From: Yersinia aldovae ATCC 35236
GTDB lineage: Bacteria > Pseudomonadota > Gammaproteobacteria > Enterobacterales > Enterobacteriaceae
Direction of reading: 5' to 3'
Assembly: GCF_000173735.1 (NCBI RefSeq)
Contig: NZ_ACCB01000002.1
Coordinates: forward strand, 144,316 to 208,315
Length of the DNA stretch: 64,000 nucleotides
The notes under the pieces were generated by a model. The model was given only the letters and a program-made list of their open reading frames with translations. It did no database searches and was not told the DNA's origin. Positions 37,900 to 47,721 of the stretch are shown piece by piece (the stretch's first letter is position 1; each line of letters starts with the position of its first letter). The translations under genes and the position numbers were made by a program.

Positions 37900-40071
37900 T
37901 TATCCGCGCTTGCGCCTTACCTTTTTTGTCACAGGTTTAGCCACCACGTTGACAACCGGTGCCTCAGCCCCTTCAGGCATATCAGGTTGTTCAATCGGGA
38001 AGACCGGTAACGCCGCCAATAGCCGGGAACCGTAGCCCTTGGTCAACAACCGCCGATCGTAAATCACAATTTCACCGTGGCATTCATTACTGCGAATTAA
38101 CCGCCCAACTTGCTGGATCAGGTTAAACGAAGCACTTGGCAGGCTCTGCACTTCAAACGGATAACGTTTCAAAGACTTCAGCCACTCCCCTTCCGTGAGA
38201 ATAACCGGGCTGTCAATCGGGGGGAATGAAATCTTGTGAATATGTACCTGGGTGAGTAATTCCCCTTTTAAATCCAGCCCTTCGGCAAATGATTGCAGAC
38301 CAATCAATACACTGGCGCTACCGTTAGTCACCCGCTTGCGGTGCTCTTCAACCAGGCGATAACGGGGTTGATCCCCTTGCACTAACAACATCAAACGCAG
38401 ATCGGTGACATGACTGAGAAAAGTCTGCATTGCACGATGGCTACTGAACAGAATCAGCATTCCTTTATGCCGCCCGCTGGCCTGCTGCGCGCGGAAGAAT
38501 TGGGCCATTTCCGCCAAATGTTCCGCTTCATGAGCCATCGTCGGCTCAAAACGCATTTTGGGGATAATCAGCTTCCCCTGCTCAATATGATTAAACGGTG
38601 ACGATAGCGCTTCAAAGCGATCACCGGCTTTCTCACTTAGGCCACTCAGTTCTTGTAAACGTGCAAAGCTATTCAGTGAACGTAAGGTCGCAGAGGTAAC
38701 AATCACATGGGGAACTTTGCGCCATAACATTTTATCAAGCTGATCACTGACACGGATCCCCACACAATGGAAATAGAGATGGGTTTGGTTTTCGCGGTAA
38801 TCGCGGGTTACCCATTTGGATATGGGGGCGTTCGATGCCTTCTCCATCGCAGCCAGCCGCCACAGCTTACTCATGGCTTCCAGGTAGCCCAAAGTCCGGC
38901 TCATCTGCAAGATAGCGCGATGTAAACGAACGATATCGTGCTTACCAGTCTGCTCACTCAAATCATTAAGCACAAACTCAGCCAGCCCACGCAAGGCGTC
39001 GGTCAGCTTAAATAATTTGGCACAATCCTCAGTCAAACTGCCCGGCAGCTCGCCCATTTCAAAGCGGTACACAACCGGATTCCCTTGTTCAGGTAAAAGT
39101 AGGCTAACTTGCTGCTCAACACTCAACATCAGTTCGCGTAACTGCTCACAATGGTCTTTTAACCGTTCCGGGTTTGCCAATCCGGGGGGATTTTTGGGCC
39201 GATATTGCACCATGCATTGATCCACCAGCCGCACAATCATATCCAACTGCATATTGGCAAAAACTGCGGTGATCTCACCTTCAATCTCTAAGGCATCCCG
39301 CGCCACATCCGGTAAGTGATGCCCTTCATCTAAAACCAGCAGCAGCTCCTTCGGATTGGGCAGCACGGATTCAGTCTCCAGCGCCGCCATGACCAGTGCA
39401 TGGTTTGCTACCACCACATCAGCACTTTCAATCTCTTTGCGAGCAATAAAGAACGGGCACTCACGGAAATAATGGCAATTCCGCCCAAGACAATTGGCCT
39501 TATCAGTACTCAGTTTGGCCCATAAGCTGTCACTGAGTGCCAACTGATGGTGATCCCGTAACCCATCCCAGACATGGCTGCTCAGTAATTTAGACAATGT
39601 CAGGCAGGTCGCTTGCTCCTCACCATTAGCCGGGGCCAGCTCATCACCGAGAAACAGGGATAAATCCCCCTGCCCGGAGACATCGGTACACATTGCCGCC
39701 AGATTACGTGGACAAACATACCGCCCGCGCCCGAAAGCACCGGTGAATTTGAGATCAGGAATGATTTTCTTTAACAATGGCAAATCTTTGCTGTAAATCT
39801 GATCCTGTAGCGCCACATTCGCGGTACTCACCACCAACGGTTTACTTTCCGCACGACTGACCGCGATGCCGGGGATCAGATAGGACAACGTCTTGCCGAC
39901 ACCGGTCGGCGCTTCTATTGCCAAGTGGCGGCCAGCATCACCTGCCAATGTTTTCGCCACCTCGGCAATCATCTGACGCTGTGGCGCGCGTGAGATAAAA
40001 TCTGGGATCTGCTGCGAAAGCGCCTTATACCACTGACTGATTTGCTCTTTTACTGCTGGGGACAACGCCAT
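37900..40071 (-). CDS. dinG: ATP-dependent DNA helicase DinG
   Basis: A 5'-3' superfamily 2 helicase with an iron-sulfur cluster, of the XPD family; it clears R-loops and D-loops. Walker A is EAPTGVGKTLSYLIPG, the FeS cysteines lie in GRGRYVCPRN and LGRNCHYFRECPFF, and the DEAH box reads LLVLDEGHHLPD. Motif VI is FNLIQQVGRLIRS. It has 723 residues against 716 in E. coli, and a basic tail VTKKVRRKRG. I do not see a convincing LexA box in the 300 bases upstream, although dinG is damage-inducible in E. coli. Confidence 0.95.
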   Translation of the reverse strand: MALSPAVKEQISQWYKALSQQIPDFISRAPQRQMIAEVAKTLAGDAGRHLAIEAPTGVGKTLSYLIPGIAVSRAESKPLVVSTANVALQDQIYSKDLPLLKKIIPDLKFTGAFGRGRYVCPRNLAAMCTDVSGQGDLSLFLGDELAPANGEEQATCLTLSKLLSSHVWDGLRDHHQLALSDSLWAKLSTDKANCLGRNCHYFRECPFFIARKEIESADVVVANHALVMAALETESVLPNPKELLLVLDEGHHLPDVARDALEIEGEITAVFANMQLDMIVRLVDQCMVQYRPKNPPGLANPERLKDHCEQLRELMLSVEQQVSLLLPEQGNPVVYRFEMGELPGSLTEDCAKLFKLTDALRGLAEFVLNDLSEQTGKHDIVRLHRAILQMSRTLGYLEAMSKLWRLAAMEKASNAPISKWVTRDYRENQTHLYFHCVGIRVSDQLDKMLWRKVPHVIVTSATLRSLNSFARLQELSGLSEKAGDRFEALSSPFNHIEQGKLIIPKMRFEPTMAHEAEHLAEMAQFFRAQQASGRHKGMLILFSSHRAMQTFLSHVTDLRLMLLVQGDQPRYRLVEEHRKRVTNGSASVLIGLQSFAEGLDLKGELLTQVHIHKISFPPIDSPVILTEGEWLKSLKRYPFEVQSLPSASFNLIQQVGRLIRSNECHGEIVIYDRRLLTKGYGSRLLAALPVFPIEQPDMPEGAEAPVVNVVAKPVTKKVRRKRG

Positions 40072-40373
40072 GCATATCTTATCTAAACTGAGTGTTGCCC
40101 TATTGTCACATAGAGCGGCGCTCGCGTCAGCCCGAAAGCTACACCGGTTGAAAAACCGAGCGATGACAAGCTGGGTGGCCTGAGGTGAAGAGTCAGTTTA
40201 TCCCCGTGAAAAAGGTAAATATTTACCTAATGTCGCAATTATTTATGTTTTGTCATAAATACATCACACAGATGCGGTAAAAATTCTGCGCTGGATGAAT
40301 TAAGACAGACATTGAATACGGTCAATAAATCCATTACTCGCGTCTTTTTAATAAGAGAAACAGGGCAAAAAAC
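40072..40373. other. Divergent intergenic region dinG/porin
   Basis: Around 300 bases. It is AT-rich from ~40200 on, with repeated TTTATG/CATAAA words (near 40240-40260) that could be OmpR-type sites. No gene or strong repeat was recognised. Confidence 0.4.
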
Positions 40374-41489
40374 ATGAAACGTAATATTCTGGCAATCCTG
40401 GTACCGGCTCTATTATTTGCCACCACATCGCACGCAGCAGAAATTTATAATAAAGATGGTAATAAGCTGGATTTATACGGAAAAGTAAAAGCATTACATT
40501 ACTTTTCTGATAATAATAAGAGTGATGGCGACAAATCTTATGTACGCTTCGGTTTTAAAGGCGTCACTCAAATTACTGACCAACTCACTGGCTATGGTCA
40601 GTGGGAATATAACGTTGCCGCAAACTACGCTGAAAGTCAGGAAACTAAAGACAATAAAACCCGTTTAGCTTTCGCGGGTTTGCGTTACGGGAAATTAGGC
40701 TCAATCGACTATGGCCGTAATTATGGCGTTTTATATGATGTCGCCGCCTGGACCGATATGCTGCCTGAGTTCGGTAACGACAGTTACACCAGAACAGATA
40801 ACTTTATGACTGGCCGCACTACTGGCGTTGCAACTTACCGCAATACCGATTTCTTTGATCTGGTTGATGGCCTTAAGTTCTCCCTGCAATATCAGGGTAA
40901 AAACGGCAGCCCGTCAGACAGCAATAACGGGCGTCCCGACGCAAGCAAACAAAATGGTGACGGCTTTGGTTTGTCTTCCAGCTATGAGATCGGTGCCGGC
41001 GTTAGCGTAGGTGCAGCCTATGCTTCATCAAATCGCACCACCGCACAGAAAAACGGCGATTTTGGCAAAGGTGACAAGGCCGATGCCTGGACAACCGGTC
41101 TGAAATATGACAATAACGGGGTTTATCTGGGAGCAACTTATGCAGAAACCCGCAATATGACGCCAATTTCAGGCACGGCATCCATCAATAATGTGTCTAC
41201 TAGCGTCAGTGGTTTTGCCAATAAAACACAAAACATAGAATTGGTTGCACAATATATGTTCGATTTCGGATTAAAACCATCTTTAGCCTACATTCAATCT
41301 AAAGGCAAAGACATTGAAGGAATCGGTGACACTGATCTGGTTAAATATGTTGATATCGGTGCTTATTACTACTTTAACAAAAACATGTCCACTTATGTCG
41401 ATTATAAAATAAACCAACTAAGTGATGATAACAAACTGAAGCTCAATACAGACAATGTGGTTGCTGTAGGTTTAGTTTATCAATTCTAG
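40374..41489 (+). CDS. General trimeric porin (OmpC/OmpF family)
   Basis: A sixteen-strand outer-membrane porin of 371 residues. The signal peptide is ~21 residues ([17 protein letters not shown]), followed by the classic mature start [20 protein letters not shown]. The constriction loop L3 is marked by [18 protein letters not shown]; this is PEFGND, where OmpC has PEFGGD. The end [10 protein letters not shown] has the terminal Phe. It is clearly of the general enteric porin family, but which paralogue is not certain. A terminator hairpin follows at 41583. Confidence 0.9.
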   Translation: MKRNILAILVPALLFATTSHAAEIYNKDGNKLDLYGKVKALHYFSDNNKSDGDKSYVRFGFKGVTQITDQLTGYGQWEYNVAANYAESQETKDNKTRLAFAGLRYGKLGSIDYGRNYGVLYDVAAWTDMLPEFGNDSYTRTDNFMTGRTTGVATYRNTDFFDLVDGLKFSLQYQGKNGSPSDSNNGRPDASKQNGDGFGLSSSYEIGAGVSVGAAYASSNRTTAQKNGDFGKGDKADAWTTGLKYDNNGVYLGATYAETRNMTPISGTASINNVSTSVSGFANKTQNIELVAQYMFDFGLKPSLAYIQSKGKDIEGIGDTDLVKYVDIGAYYYFNKNMSTYVDYKINQLSDDNKLKLNTDNVVAVGLVYQF

Positions 41490-41582
41490 TATTTAACCCG
41501 TTGCATTACCCTCATTGCTCCATTGTGGATGGCCTTTATATTTTTGCATAATCTATTTAGTGATATATGTAGTGTCTATTAT

Positions 41583-41607
41583 GCCGGGATAATTCCCGGC
41601 TTATTTT
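41583..41607 (+). terminator. Terminator of the porin gene
   Basis: GCCGGGA-taat-TCCCGGC, a 7-bp GC-rich stem followed by TTATTTT, about 95 bases after the porin stop. Confidence 0.88.
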
Positions 41608-41679
41608 CTCTATATTTATAAACAACGCTCTATTTTATAAAAAATCAGGGATAAAAAATTAATTAAGCCGCATCAACAG

Positions 41680-42070
41680 TAACCATGTCTCGCATAACGA
41701 CTCAATCATCTCCCCTCTGCGCTTTGCCAATAGTGTTCTTCACTCACGCCGTTATCGGTCTGAACCCGTAGTGGAACCAACCACTAATAGCCACTGATAC
41801 TAAGATAATCATGTCTGGAACCGCTGGATGAGGTGATTTTTTTCCGTCACACTGGGGTCTGGCTGTTTCAACGCGCTATCCGCCCATTGCAACAATTGAT
41901 GATAATCCAGAAACCTCTCTTTTACGGTTTTTTATTGTGCAATAGCTTGTTGGTTATGCTGCAAAGCGTGAGCAGACAAGAAAGCATAATCTGTCTGTGC
42001 CGCCTCTGTCACGGTCACAAGCAACATAGCGAGTACTAAGAACGGAATTTCTTGCTAAAGCAATTGCAGC
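41680..42070 (-). pseudogene. Remnant of a secreted polysaccharide-lyase-like gene
   Basis: The minus strand from ~42060 reads a secreted-protein start (FLVLAMLLVTVTEAAQT), then DYAFLSAHALQHNQQAIAQ, a stop, then FLDYHQLLQWADSALKQPDP and SVTEKNHL. After that the frame breaks repeatedly. The WAD.AL..P.PSVT.K.HL pattern recalls the alginate-lyase-like family, where it precedes an HDY..L..YWWP motif; a damaged YWL follows here. Only the N-terminal part remains. The rest of the 840-base gap (41608-42332) holds nothing I recognise. Confidence 0.4.
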
Positions 42071-42332
42071 CATAAATCATTACCTTGTCTGATAACCACA
42101 AATAAGATTTAAGCATCATGTCTGAAGGCTATTTACCTTTCATTAAGTAGGTAATTTTTACCACGGGAAACTCTTTAACTGCCCAATTAAATAAAGAATA
42201 AGTTGCTGTTTTAGAGAAAAATTCAGGTGAAAAATTGAAAAGTAAAAAAATGATAAAAACCTTTGCTAAACATCGCTATTCTCAGGTTTACTGATGCCTA
42301 TCTGTTTACTGCCCCTTTTTAGTTGAATAACT

Positions 42333-43235
42333 ATGTTGAAGCAAAATAGCCGTAATATGTGGTTGCTGGTTGGTTCACTTTTCACCTTGTACTTCGTCTG
42401 GGGTTCAACCTATCTGGTCATTCGCATCGGTGTAGAAAGCTGGCCTCCTTTAATGATGGCGGGTTTGCGTTATCTAATTGCCGGAATTTTGCTGTTCAGC
42501 TTCCTGACCATCCGAGGCCACACACTGCCTACTTTACGGCAATGGATGGGAGCCAGTGCTATCGGTATTTTATTGCTGGCCATCGGTAACGGGCTGGTCA
42601 CTATCGCGGAGCACCAACATGTCCCATCAGGAATTGCCGCAGTAATGGTGGCAACGGTGCCTCTTTTCACTTTGTGTTTCAGTCTGTTATGGGGTATGCG
42701 TAACACCAAATTGGAATGGGCTGGAATAGCTCTTGGGCTAGTCGGGATAATATTGCTGAACACTGGCAGTAACCTATTAGGTAACCCTATGGGAGCAATG
42801 CTGATCTTATTGGCTTCAGCCAGTTGGGCGTTTGGCTCAGTCTGGAGCTCCAAATTATCACTTCCCAACGGCCCGATGTCTGGCGCGGCACAAATGCTGG
42901 TAGCCGGAGTGATATTGTTGATTGGCAGTACATTAAGTGGTGAGGAACTGAGTCAAATGCCCTCGATGAGCGGAATACTCTCGCTACTCTATTTGATTGT
43001 TTTTGGCTCAATGCTTGCCATCAGCGCATATATGTTTTTGCTAAAAAATGTCCGCCCAGCAGTCGCTACCAGCTATGCATATGTCAACCCCATTGTGGCG
43101 GTGTTACTGGGTATTAGCTTTGCAGGTGAAAGTTTATCAACCACTGAATGGTGCGCATTGGCAATCATAGTGTCGGCGGTAGTATTGGTTACCTTGGGTA
43201 AATTTCTATTTAAACGCCGCGAAACCTCAGTTTAA
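42333..43235 (+). CDS. yedA: EamA-family exporter YedA
   Basis: Ten-helix drug/metabolite transporter, 300 residues with two EamA repeats. Features shared with E. coli YedA are LFTLYFVWGSTYLVIRIGVE, WPPLMMAGLRYLIAGILL and AEHQHVPSGIAAVMVATVPL. The second repeat has VRPAVATSYAYVNPIVAVLL. The substrate is not known. It is a single gene; the ~270 bases after it hold only weak inverted repeats. Confidence 0.88.
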   Translation: MLKQNSRNMWLLVGSLFTLYFVWGSTYLVIRIGVESWPPLMMAGLRYLIAGILLFSFLTIRGHTLPTLRQWMGASAIGILLLAIGNGLVTIAEHQHVPSGIAAVMVATVPLFTLCFSLLWGMRNTKLEWAGIALGLVGIILLNTGSNLLGNPMGAMLILLASASWAFGSVWSSKLSLPNGPMSGAAQMLVAGVILLIGSTLSGEELSQMPSMSGILSLLYLIVFGSMLAISAYMFLLKNVRPAVATSYAYVNPIVAVLLGISFAGESLSTTEWCALAIIVSAVVLVTLGKFLFKRRETSV

Positions 43236-43509
43236 ACACCACACCCAACCCCTTTAGGGGGCAAAAGTACAACATCAGATTGCTGGCAAACCCCAACCAC
43301 ACTATTACTGCTGGCGAGGGCTGCCAGAACGGTAAAGTGCCCACGTCAGGGATGCCTCAGCTCGGCTCTACAAGGGAGCTTATTTTTATAAAGAGAGTAG
43401 GCGTTTTTACGATCAATCCGTTCTCACCGCTGTAGCCACATTGTCATTAACCTCAACATGGTTGTTTCATTTAGTGAACAGACTATAATTCCTGCTGTTT
43501 AGATAAAAA

Positions 43510-43710
43510 GTGAAAAAAATTATGCTAAGAAAAGCACTCATTATCCTGATTGCGATAATGGCACTGAGTTCATTAGGCGGCGTTTTCCTGGCTGGGCTGA
43601 ATATCTATACCCGTTCAACCACGCCTCTTGATACCAATGCGACTGAATCTTCTCCGTTATCTGATATTGGCCCGGCGGGTTTATCCAATAATGGTCAGGA
43701 AGCACCGTAA
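43510..43710 (+). CDS. Small single-pass membrane or exported protein
   Basis: A 66-residue frame with a GTG start (or ATG at 43522). An N-terminal positive patch (MKKIMLRKA) is followed by one hydrophobic segment (LIILIAIMALSSLGGVFLAG) and a polar, Ser/Asn/Pro-rich tail of ~35 residues. The ribosome site is poor. I do not recognise the family; it may be a small exported protein. Confidence 0.4.
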   Translation: MKKIMLRKALIILIAIMALSSLGGVFLAGLNIYTRSTTPLDTNATESSPLSDIGPAGLSNNGQEAP

Positions 43711-43766
43711 CTACCGATTAAGTCGCGCAATTATTGCGGCAAAAAGCCAGTAAGCCCCAGATCCGT

Positions 43767-44690
43767 TCAAATACCTAAGAACGGTAGGGGCACAATAGAT
43801 TCAAGAAAAATATCTCCCACAGCCATTGCGGTAATCATCGTTCGATTCCAACCTACGGTTTCAATACCCAAATATGATACTGCCCCCCCTTGATCCCCCT
43901 CCATCATCGCAGCAATAATGGCGTACAATGGGGACGTTGTGGACTGCAACATATAGGACTCATTAAAACGCGAATGTTCAATTGGCTTCTTACCATTTAT
44001 CACAGGGATATATGATGCTTGTGACAATGCTGCCAGCAGTTTATGCGTTGATTGAGTGGCAAAAACGGTCGGCCCCCGTGAGTCGTGATCCGCTGGATTA
44101 CCACGCATAGTATAACGGTCACGGTAAAGAGGATTAAAACGGGCATACGCATACCTAGTCTTGTCCAATAGGTATCAGCGCCAATGATGTGGCTACCGCC
44201 TGAACCCGAGTAATCATTTTTGCCCAATAATATTCAGCCCGACAAATATCCATAAAAAGACCACACAAGTAAGTGTTAATAGTATCGGTTCTTTTAATAT
44301 GGGAAAAAATAGCTGAGGTAACCTACGCCAATAACGACCATAGCAATATTACCAATCCAACATGCCAGCCAATAAAGAACGTTAGTTTGATAACCTAAAA
44401 ATGGCCCAAAGGCCCGGCGAGCATACGTATAAGACCCTCCAGGGCTATCATCCAAAGATGACATTTTGGCGTAAACCATTGATAGAGCTAAAGCACCGAT
44501 AATAGTAACCAACCATCCCCAAATGGCTATTCCACCGGTAGAGGCTAAATTAGCAGGTAATAAAAAAACACCTTGTACGCAGACAAAATGGCAATATCAG
44601 ACTTACCAATGACGTTGAGCATCTTGCGGCTTAATGCCCACCATATATGGACAATGAGAACAACATAAGTGCCTGTAGAGATAACAATCA
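43767..44690 (-). pseudogene. adiC: Decayed arginine/agmatine antiporter AdiC
   Basis: Scattered pieces on the minus strand match AdiC in order. First comes [13 protein letters not shown], then [40 protein letters not shown], then [20 protein letters not shown] and VGYLSYFFP. After a frame break comes [20 protein letters not shown], then [17 protein letters not shown]. They are separated by frameshifts near 44570, 44300, 44226 and 44170. The first helix (GNIMGSG region) is missing and the C-terminal half is reduced to scraps. AdiC exchanges arginine for agmatine in acid resistance; no adiA decarboxylase is nearby. The gene cannot make a working transporter. Confidence 0.82.
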
Positions 44691-44720
44691 CTACAAGCGA
44701 GAGTCAGTCCTCGTTCCCGC

Positions 44721-45529
44721 TTAAGATTGCAGACCCCGCCAGCGTGATAAACGCTGACTCCACCGTTCAAAAATCATATCGGTAATAATGGCTAACAGGG
44801 CAACGATGATTGCCCCTTGAATCACATAAGCGGTATTAAAACCACTCAAACCGATGATAATGGGAGAACCCAGTGTTTTGGTGCCTACAGTGGATGCTAT
44901 AGCCGCAGTACCAATATTGATAATTACTGAAGTACGAATACCCGCAACGATAACTGGCGCTGCCAAAGGGAGTTCGACTTGCAACAAAATCTGGCGGGTA
45001 CTCATTCCCACACCTTCGGCTACCTCATGGATACCGCGTGAAACTGATTCGACACCCGCAATGGTTCCTTGTAAAATAGGCAGTAAGCCATAGAGCACTA
45101 ACGCGATAATCGCTGGCTTCTCACTAAACCCCATAACCGGCACGGCAATCGCTAATACAGCTACAGGTGGGAAGGTCTGCCCCATCGCTACCACGGTTTC
45201 CACTACGGATCGGTACTCTTTCCCCGCCGATCGTGTTACGGCTATACCGGCAGAAACACCAATGAAAATAGCAATAATGCTGGATGCCAGAACCAGCAGA
45301 ACATGGGCAACAACCAGTGACCAGAATGTATCCTGCAAATAGATGGGCCGGTCAAGGTCAGGAAATAATATGGCAAAAAACCACGCAACGAGGTCATACC
45401 AAAAACTAATGCACATAATAAGAGCAGTGCCCAAAACAGAGGGTCTTTTAGCCAACGGGATAGACCAGATGATATATTTGCTATAGTCACTATCTTCATA
45501 TCATTAACTTTGGCTCTCTGTAGCCTCAT
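44721..45529 (-). pseudogene. yehW: Osmoprotectant ABC permease YehW, frameshifted near the N-terminus
   Basis: The second permease of the YehZYXW importer. The ATG at 45529 overlaps the yehX stop (ATGA). The frame reads through [20 protein letters not shown] and then goes wrong. The rest, from [20 protein letters not shown] through [40 protein letters not shown] and [14 protein letters not shown], is in another frame to 44721. The join is an A5 run on the plus strand (45401-45405); A6 would give [13 protein letters not shown], in line with E. coli YehW (ALIFW...). Everything else is intact, so a one-base error or a very recent loss is likely. Internal starts such as 45455 would drop the first helix. 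Confidence 0.88.
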
Positions 45530-46464
45530 GCTTCCTCCTTATCTGCCACCAAATCAGCAAAATAGAGCACCCCCAATAGCTGCCCCTGCTCATTGGCTAC
45601 TGGTAACTTATCAGTCTGACGCGATACAAACAGGGAGAGAGCTTCGCGCAGACTGGTCGAGCCTAGAATTGGCTGCCCTACCAGTGTTTCACCGCGCCGA
45701 ACTCTTTGTTCAGCCCATCCCAGCGATAGCAACTTGATACCGAGATCGCTGCGGCCAAAGAAATCGCGGACAAAATCATTGACAGGCTGAGTCAGCATCT
45801 CAAGCGGTGTACCTTGTTGAATAACCCTTCCTTCATCCATTAACACAATACGATCAGCCAGACTTAACGCCTCATCGATATCATGGGTTACCAGCACAAT
45901 GGTTCGGCCAGACAATTGATGAATACGGGTAATTTCTAACTGCAAAGCTGAACGAGTAACAGGATCTAACGCACCAAATGGCTCATCCATCAATAACACT
46001 TCAGGATCAGCGGCTAAAGCTCTCGCGACACCTACCCGCTGTTGCTGACCACCAGAAAGCTGATGGGGATAACGGTGAAGAAACTGTTCTGGAGCCAAAT
46101 GCAATAGTTCAAGTAATTCAAGAACACGTTGCCGAATACGCTCTTGTGGCCATTTTAGCAACTGAGGTACAGTGGCAATATTACGCTCCACAGTCCAATG
46201 AGGAAATAACCCTATTGACTGAATGGCATAGCCCATCCGTCGCCGTAAATCTTCAGGTTTGTAATTACGAATTTCTTCACCGGCAAAGTGGATCTCTCCT
46301 TCGTCGTGTTCAATCAGACGGTTAATCATTTTCAGTGTGGTTGATTTACCGGAACCAGAAGTACCAATAAGCACGGCAAATTCCCCCTTGGCAATCTGCA
46401 ACGATAAGTTATCTACCGCCTGTTTACCGGCAAAATATTTACTCACCTGATGGAAATGAATCAT
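45526..46464 (-). CDS. yehX: Osmoprotectant ABC ATPase YehX
   Basis: ATPase of the YehZYXW (betaine-type) importer, 312 residues. Walker A is GTSGSGKST, the signature LSGGQQQR, Walker B LLMDEPFGALDPV and the H-loop VLVTHDIDEALS. A C-terminal CBS-like domain (~245-308: GQPILGSTSLREALSLFVS) is shared with the OpuA/ProV group. It overlaps both neighbours by four bases (ATGA), so the three genes are translationally coupled. Confidence 0.93.
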   Translation of the reverse strand: MIHFHQVSKYFAGKQAVDNLSLQIAKGEFAVLIGTSGSGKSTTLKMINRLIEHDEGEIHFAGEEIRNYKPEDLRRRMGYAIQSIGLFPHWTVERNIATVPQLLKWPQERIRQRVLELLELLHLAPEQFLHRYPHQLSGGQQQRVGVARALAADPEVLLMDEPFGALDPVTRSALQLEITRIHQLSGRTIVLVTHDIDEALSLADRIVLMDEGRVIQQGTPLEMLTQPVNDFVRDFFGRSDLGIKLLSLGWAEQRVRRGETLVGQPILGSTSLREALSLFVSRQTDKLPVANEQGQLLGVLYFADLVADKEEA

Positions 46465-47615
46465 CGACGAGAAGTATCCATAAAAGTAACGATAAATTTA
46501 AACAGTGAATCAACAATGACCGCCATCACTATCACGGGTATAACACCTAGCAGCACCAAATCCAATGCGCTACTTAATAATCCTTGAAATACAATTGCTC
46601 CCAGCCCACCAGCGCCGATCAGTGCGGCGACGACAGCCAGCCCCACAGTTTGAACAGAAATAATGCGAATGCCTGACAAAATAAGTGGCATTGCGATTGG
46701 AGTTTGTACCCGAAAGAATAACTGACTGCGAGTCATCCCCATTCCCCGCGCAGATTCCACAACACTGTCAGGAACAGCATCTAACCCAGCGACCACATTA
46801 CGTACTAACGGTAACAAGGCATAGAGCACTAACGCCACTATCGCAGGTGCCAGCCCTATGCCACTGACTCCATGCTCTGCCAACCAGGGAATAGCAGCAG
46901 CTAAGCTGGCTAAAGGAGCAATCAATAAGCCGAATAGTGCAATAGATGGAATAGTTTGAATGATATTTAATGTTGAGAAAATCGCGCGTTGAAAACGTGG
47001 TACTCGAAAACAAAGTAAGCCAAGAGGAATTCCCAAAACAATAGCCGGAACCAATGTTGCCAATAGAATTTGCACGTGTTGCCACAGGGCATCATCAAAC
47101 ACGTCCTCGCGATTAAAGTATTCTTTCATCAATGAGAGATTGTTTAGTTGGCCGGTTGTCAACAATACTGCGACAGGAAGTATCAGTAAGACGTTTGCCA
47201 AGCTGCGCCAGGCTGGACTAACAATTGCGCGAGACCAACTATCGACGGCAATCAATACACTCAGCCCACTCATTAGCCAGAACCCCCCGCCTAAAGAAAT
47301 GCGCGTTAAACTGTCTTCCCCTCCCGCAAGCTGTGTTGCAGTAGTGCCTGCTAATAGCAGCAAGCCGAACAGCAAGAATCCAGCTGATAGTGCAATCAAC
47401 CAATAGCTCAGAATATTTTGTTTAACGAAAGCGAACGCAATCAATACCAGCATTGGCACAAGAAGCCACCAGACTAAACCGGTTATTAATGACGCTAACG
47501 GGATCCCTTGACCAGAGATTAACCGGTTAGGTGCATGACTAAGAAATGAGAGCCATGCACCCGCTAAAACCATCAAAATAGTCAGTGTTAGCAAGACACG
47601 GTTTTTCACAACCAT
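46461..47615 (-). CDS. yehY: Osmoprotectant ABC permease YehY
   Basis: The larger permease of the YehZYXW importer, 384 residues (385 in E. coli). A ~170-residue N-terminal extension with several helices precedes the conserved BPD permease domain (VFDDALWQHVQILLATLVPA to the end). The coupling motif is VPDSVVESARGMGMTRSQLF. The genes yehX and yehW follow directly; yehZ lies 106 bases upstream. Confidence 0.93.
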   Translation of the reverse strand: MVVKNRVLLTLTILMVLAGAWLSFLSHAPNRLISGQGIPLASLITGLVWWLLVPMLVLIAFAFVKQNILSYWLIALSAGFLLFGLLLLAGTTATQLAGGEDSLTRISLGGGFWLMSGLSVLIAVDSWSRAIVSPAWRSLANVLLILPVAVLLTTGQLNNLSLMKEYFNREDVFDDALWQHVQILLATLVPAIVLGIPLGLLCFRVPRFQRAIFSTLNIIQTIPSIALFGLLIAPLASLAAAIPWLAEHGVSGIGLAPAIVALVLYALLPLVRNVVAGLDAVPDSVVESARGMGMTRSQLFFRVQTPIAMPLILSGIRIISVQTVGLAVVAALIGAGGLGAIVFQGLLSSALDLVLLGVIPVIVMAVIVDSLFKFIVTFMDTSRR

Positions 47616-47721
47616 AACAAATCCATCTCCTTACCAAATAGCCTGATAAAACTTAGGCTACCCGTGAATTGGATGGCACAATAAAATGAACGCGTTGTAG
47701 CATCATCCTTGATAGACACCA

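Noticed and set aside
40072..40373. LexA box for dinG
   Set aside because: No CTG-N10-CAG sequence with the right AT-rich core stood out near the start of dinG.
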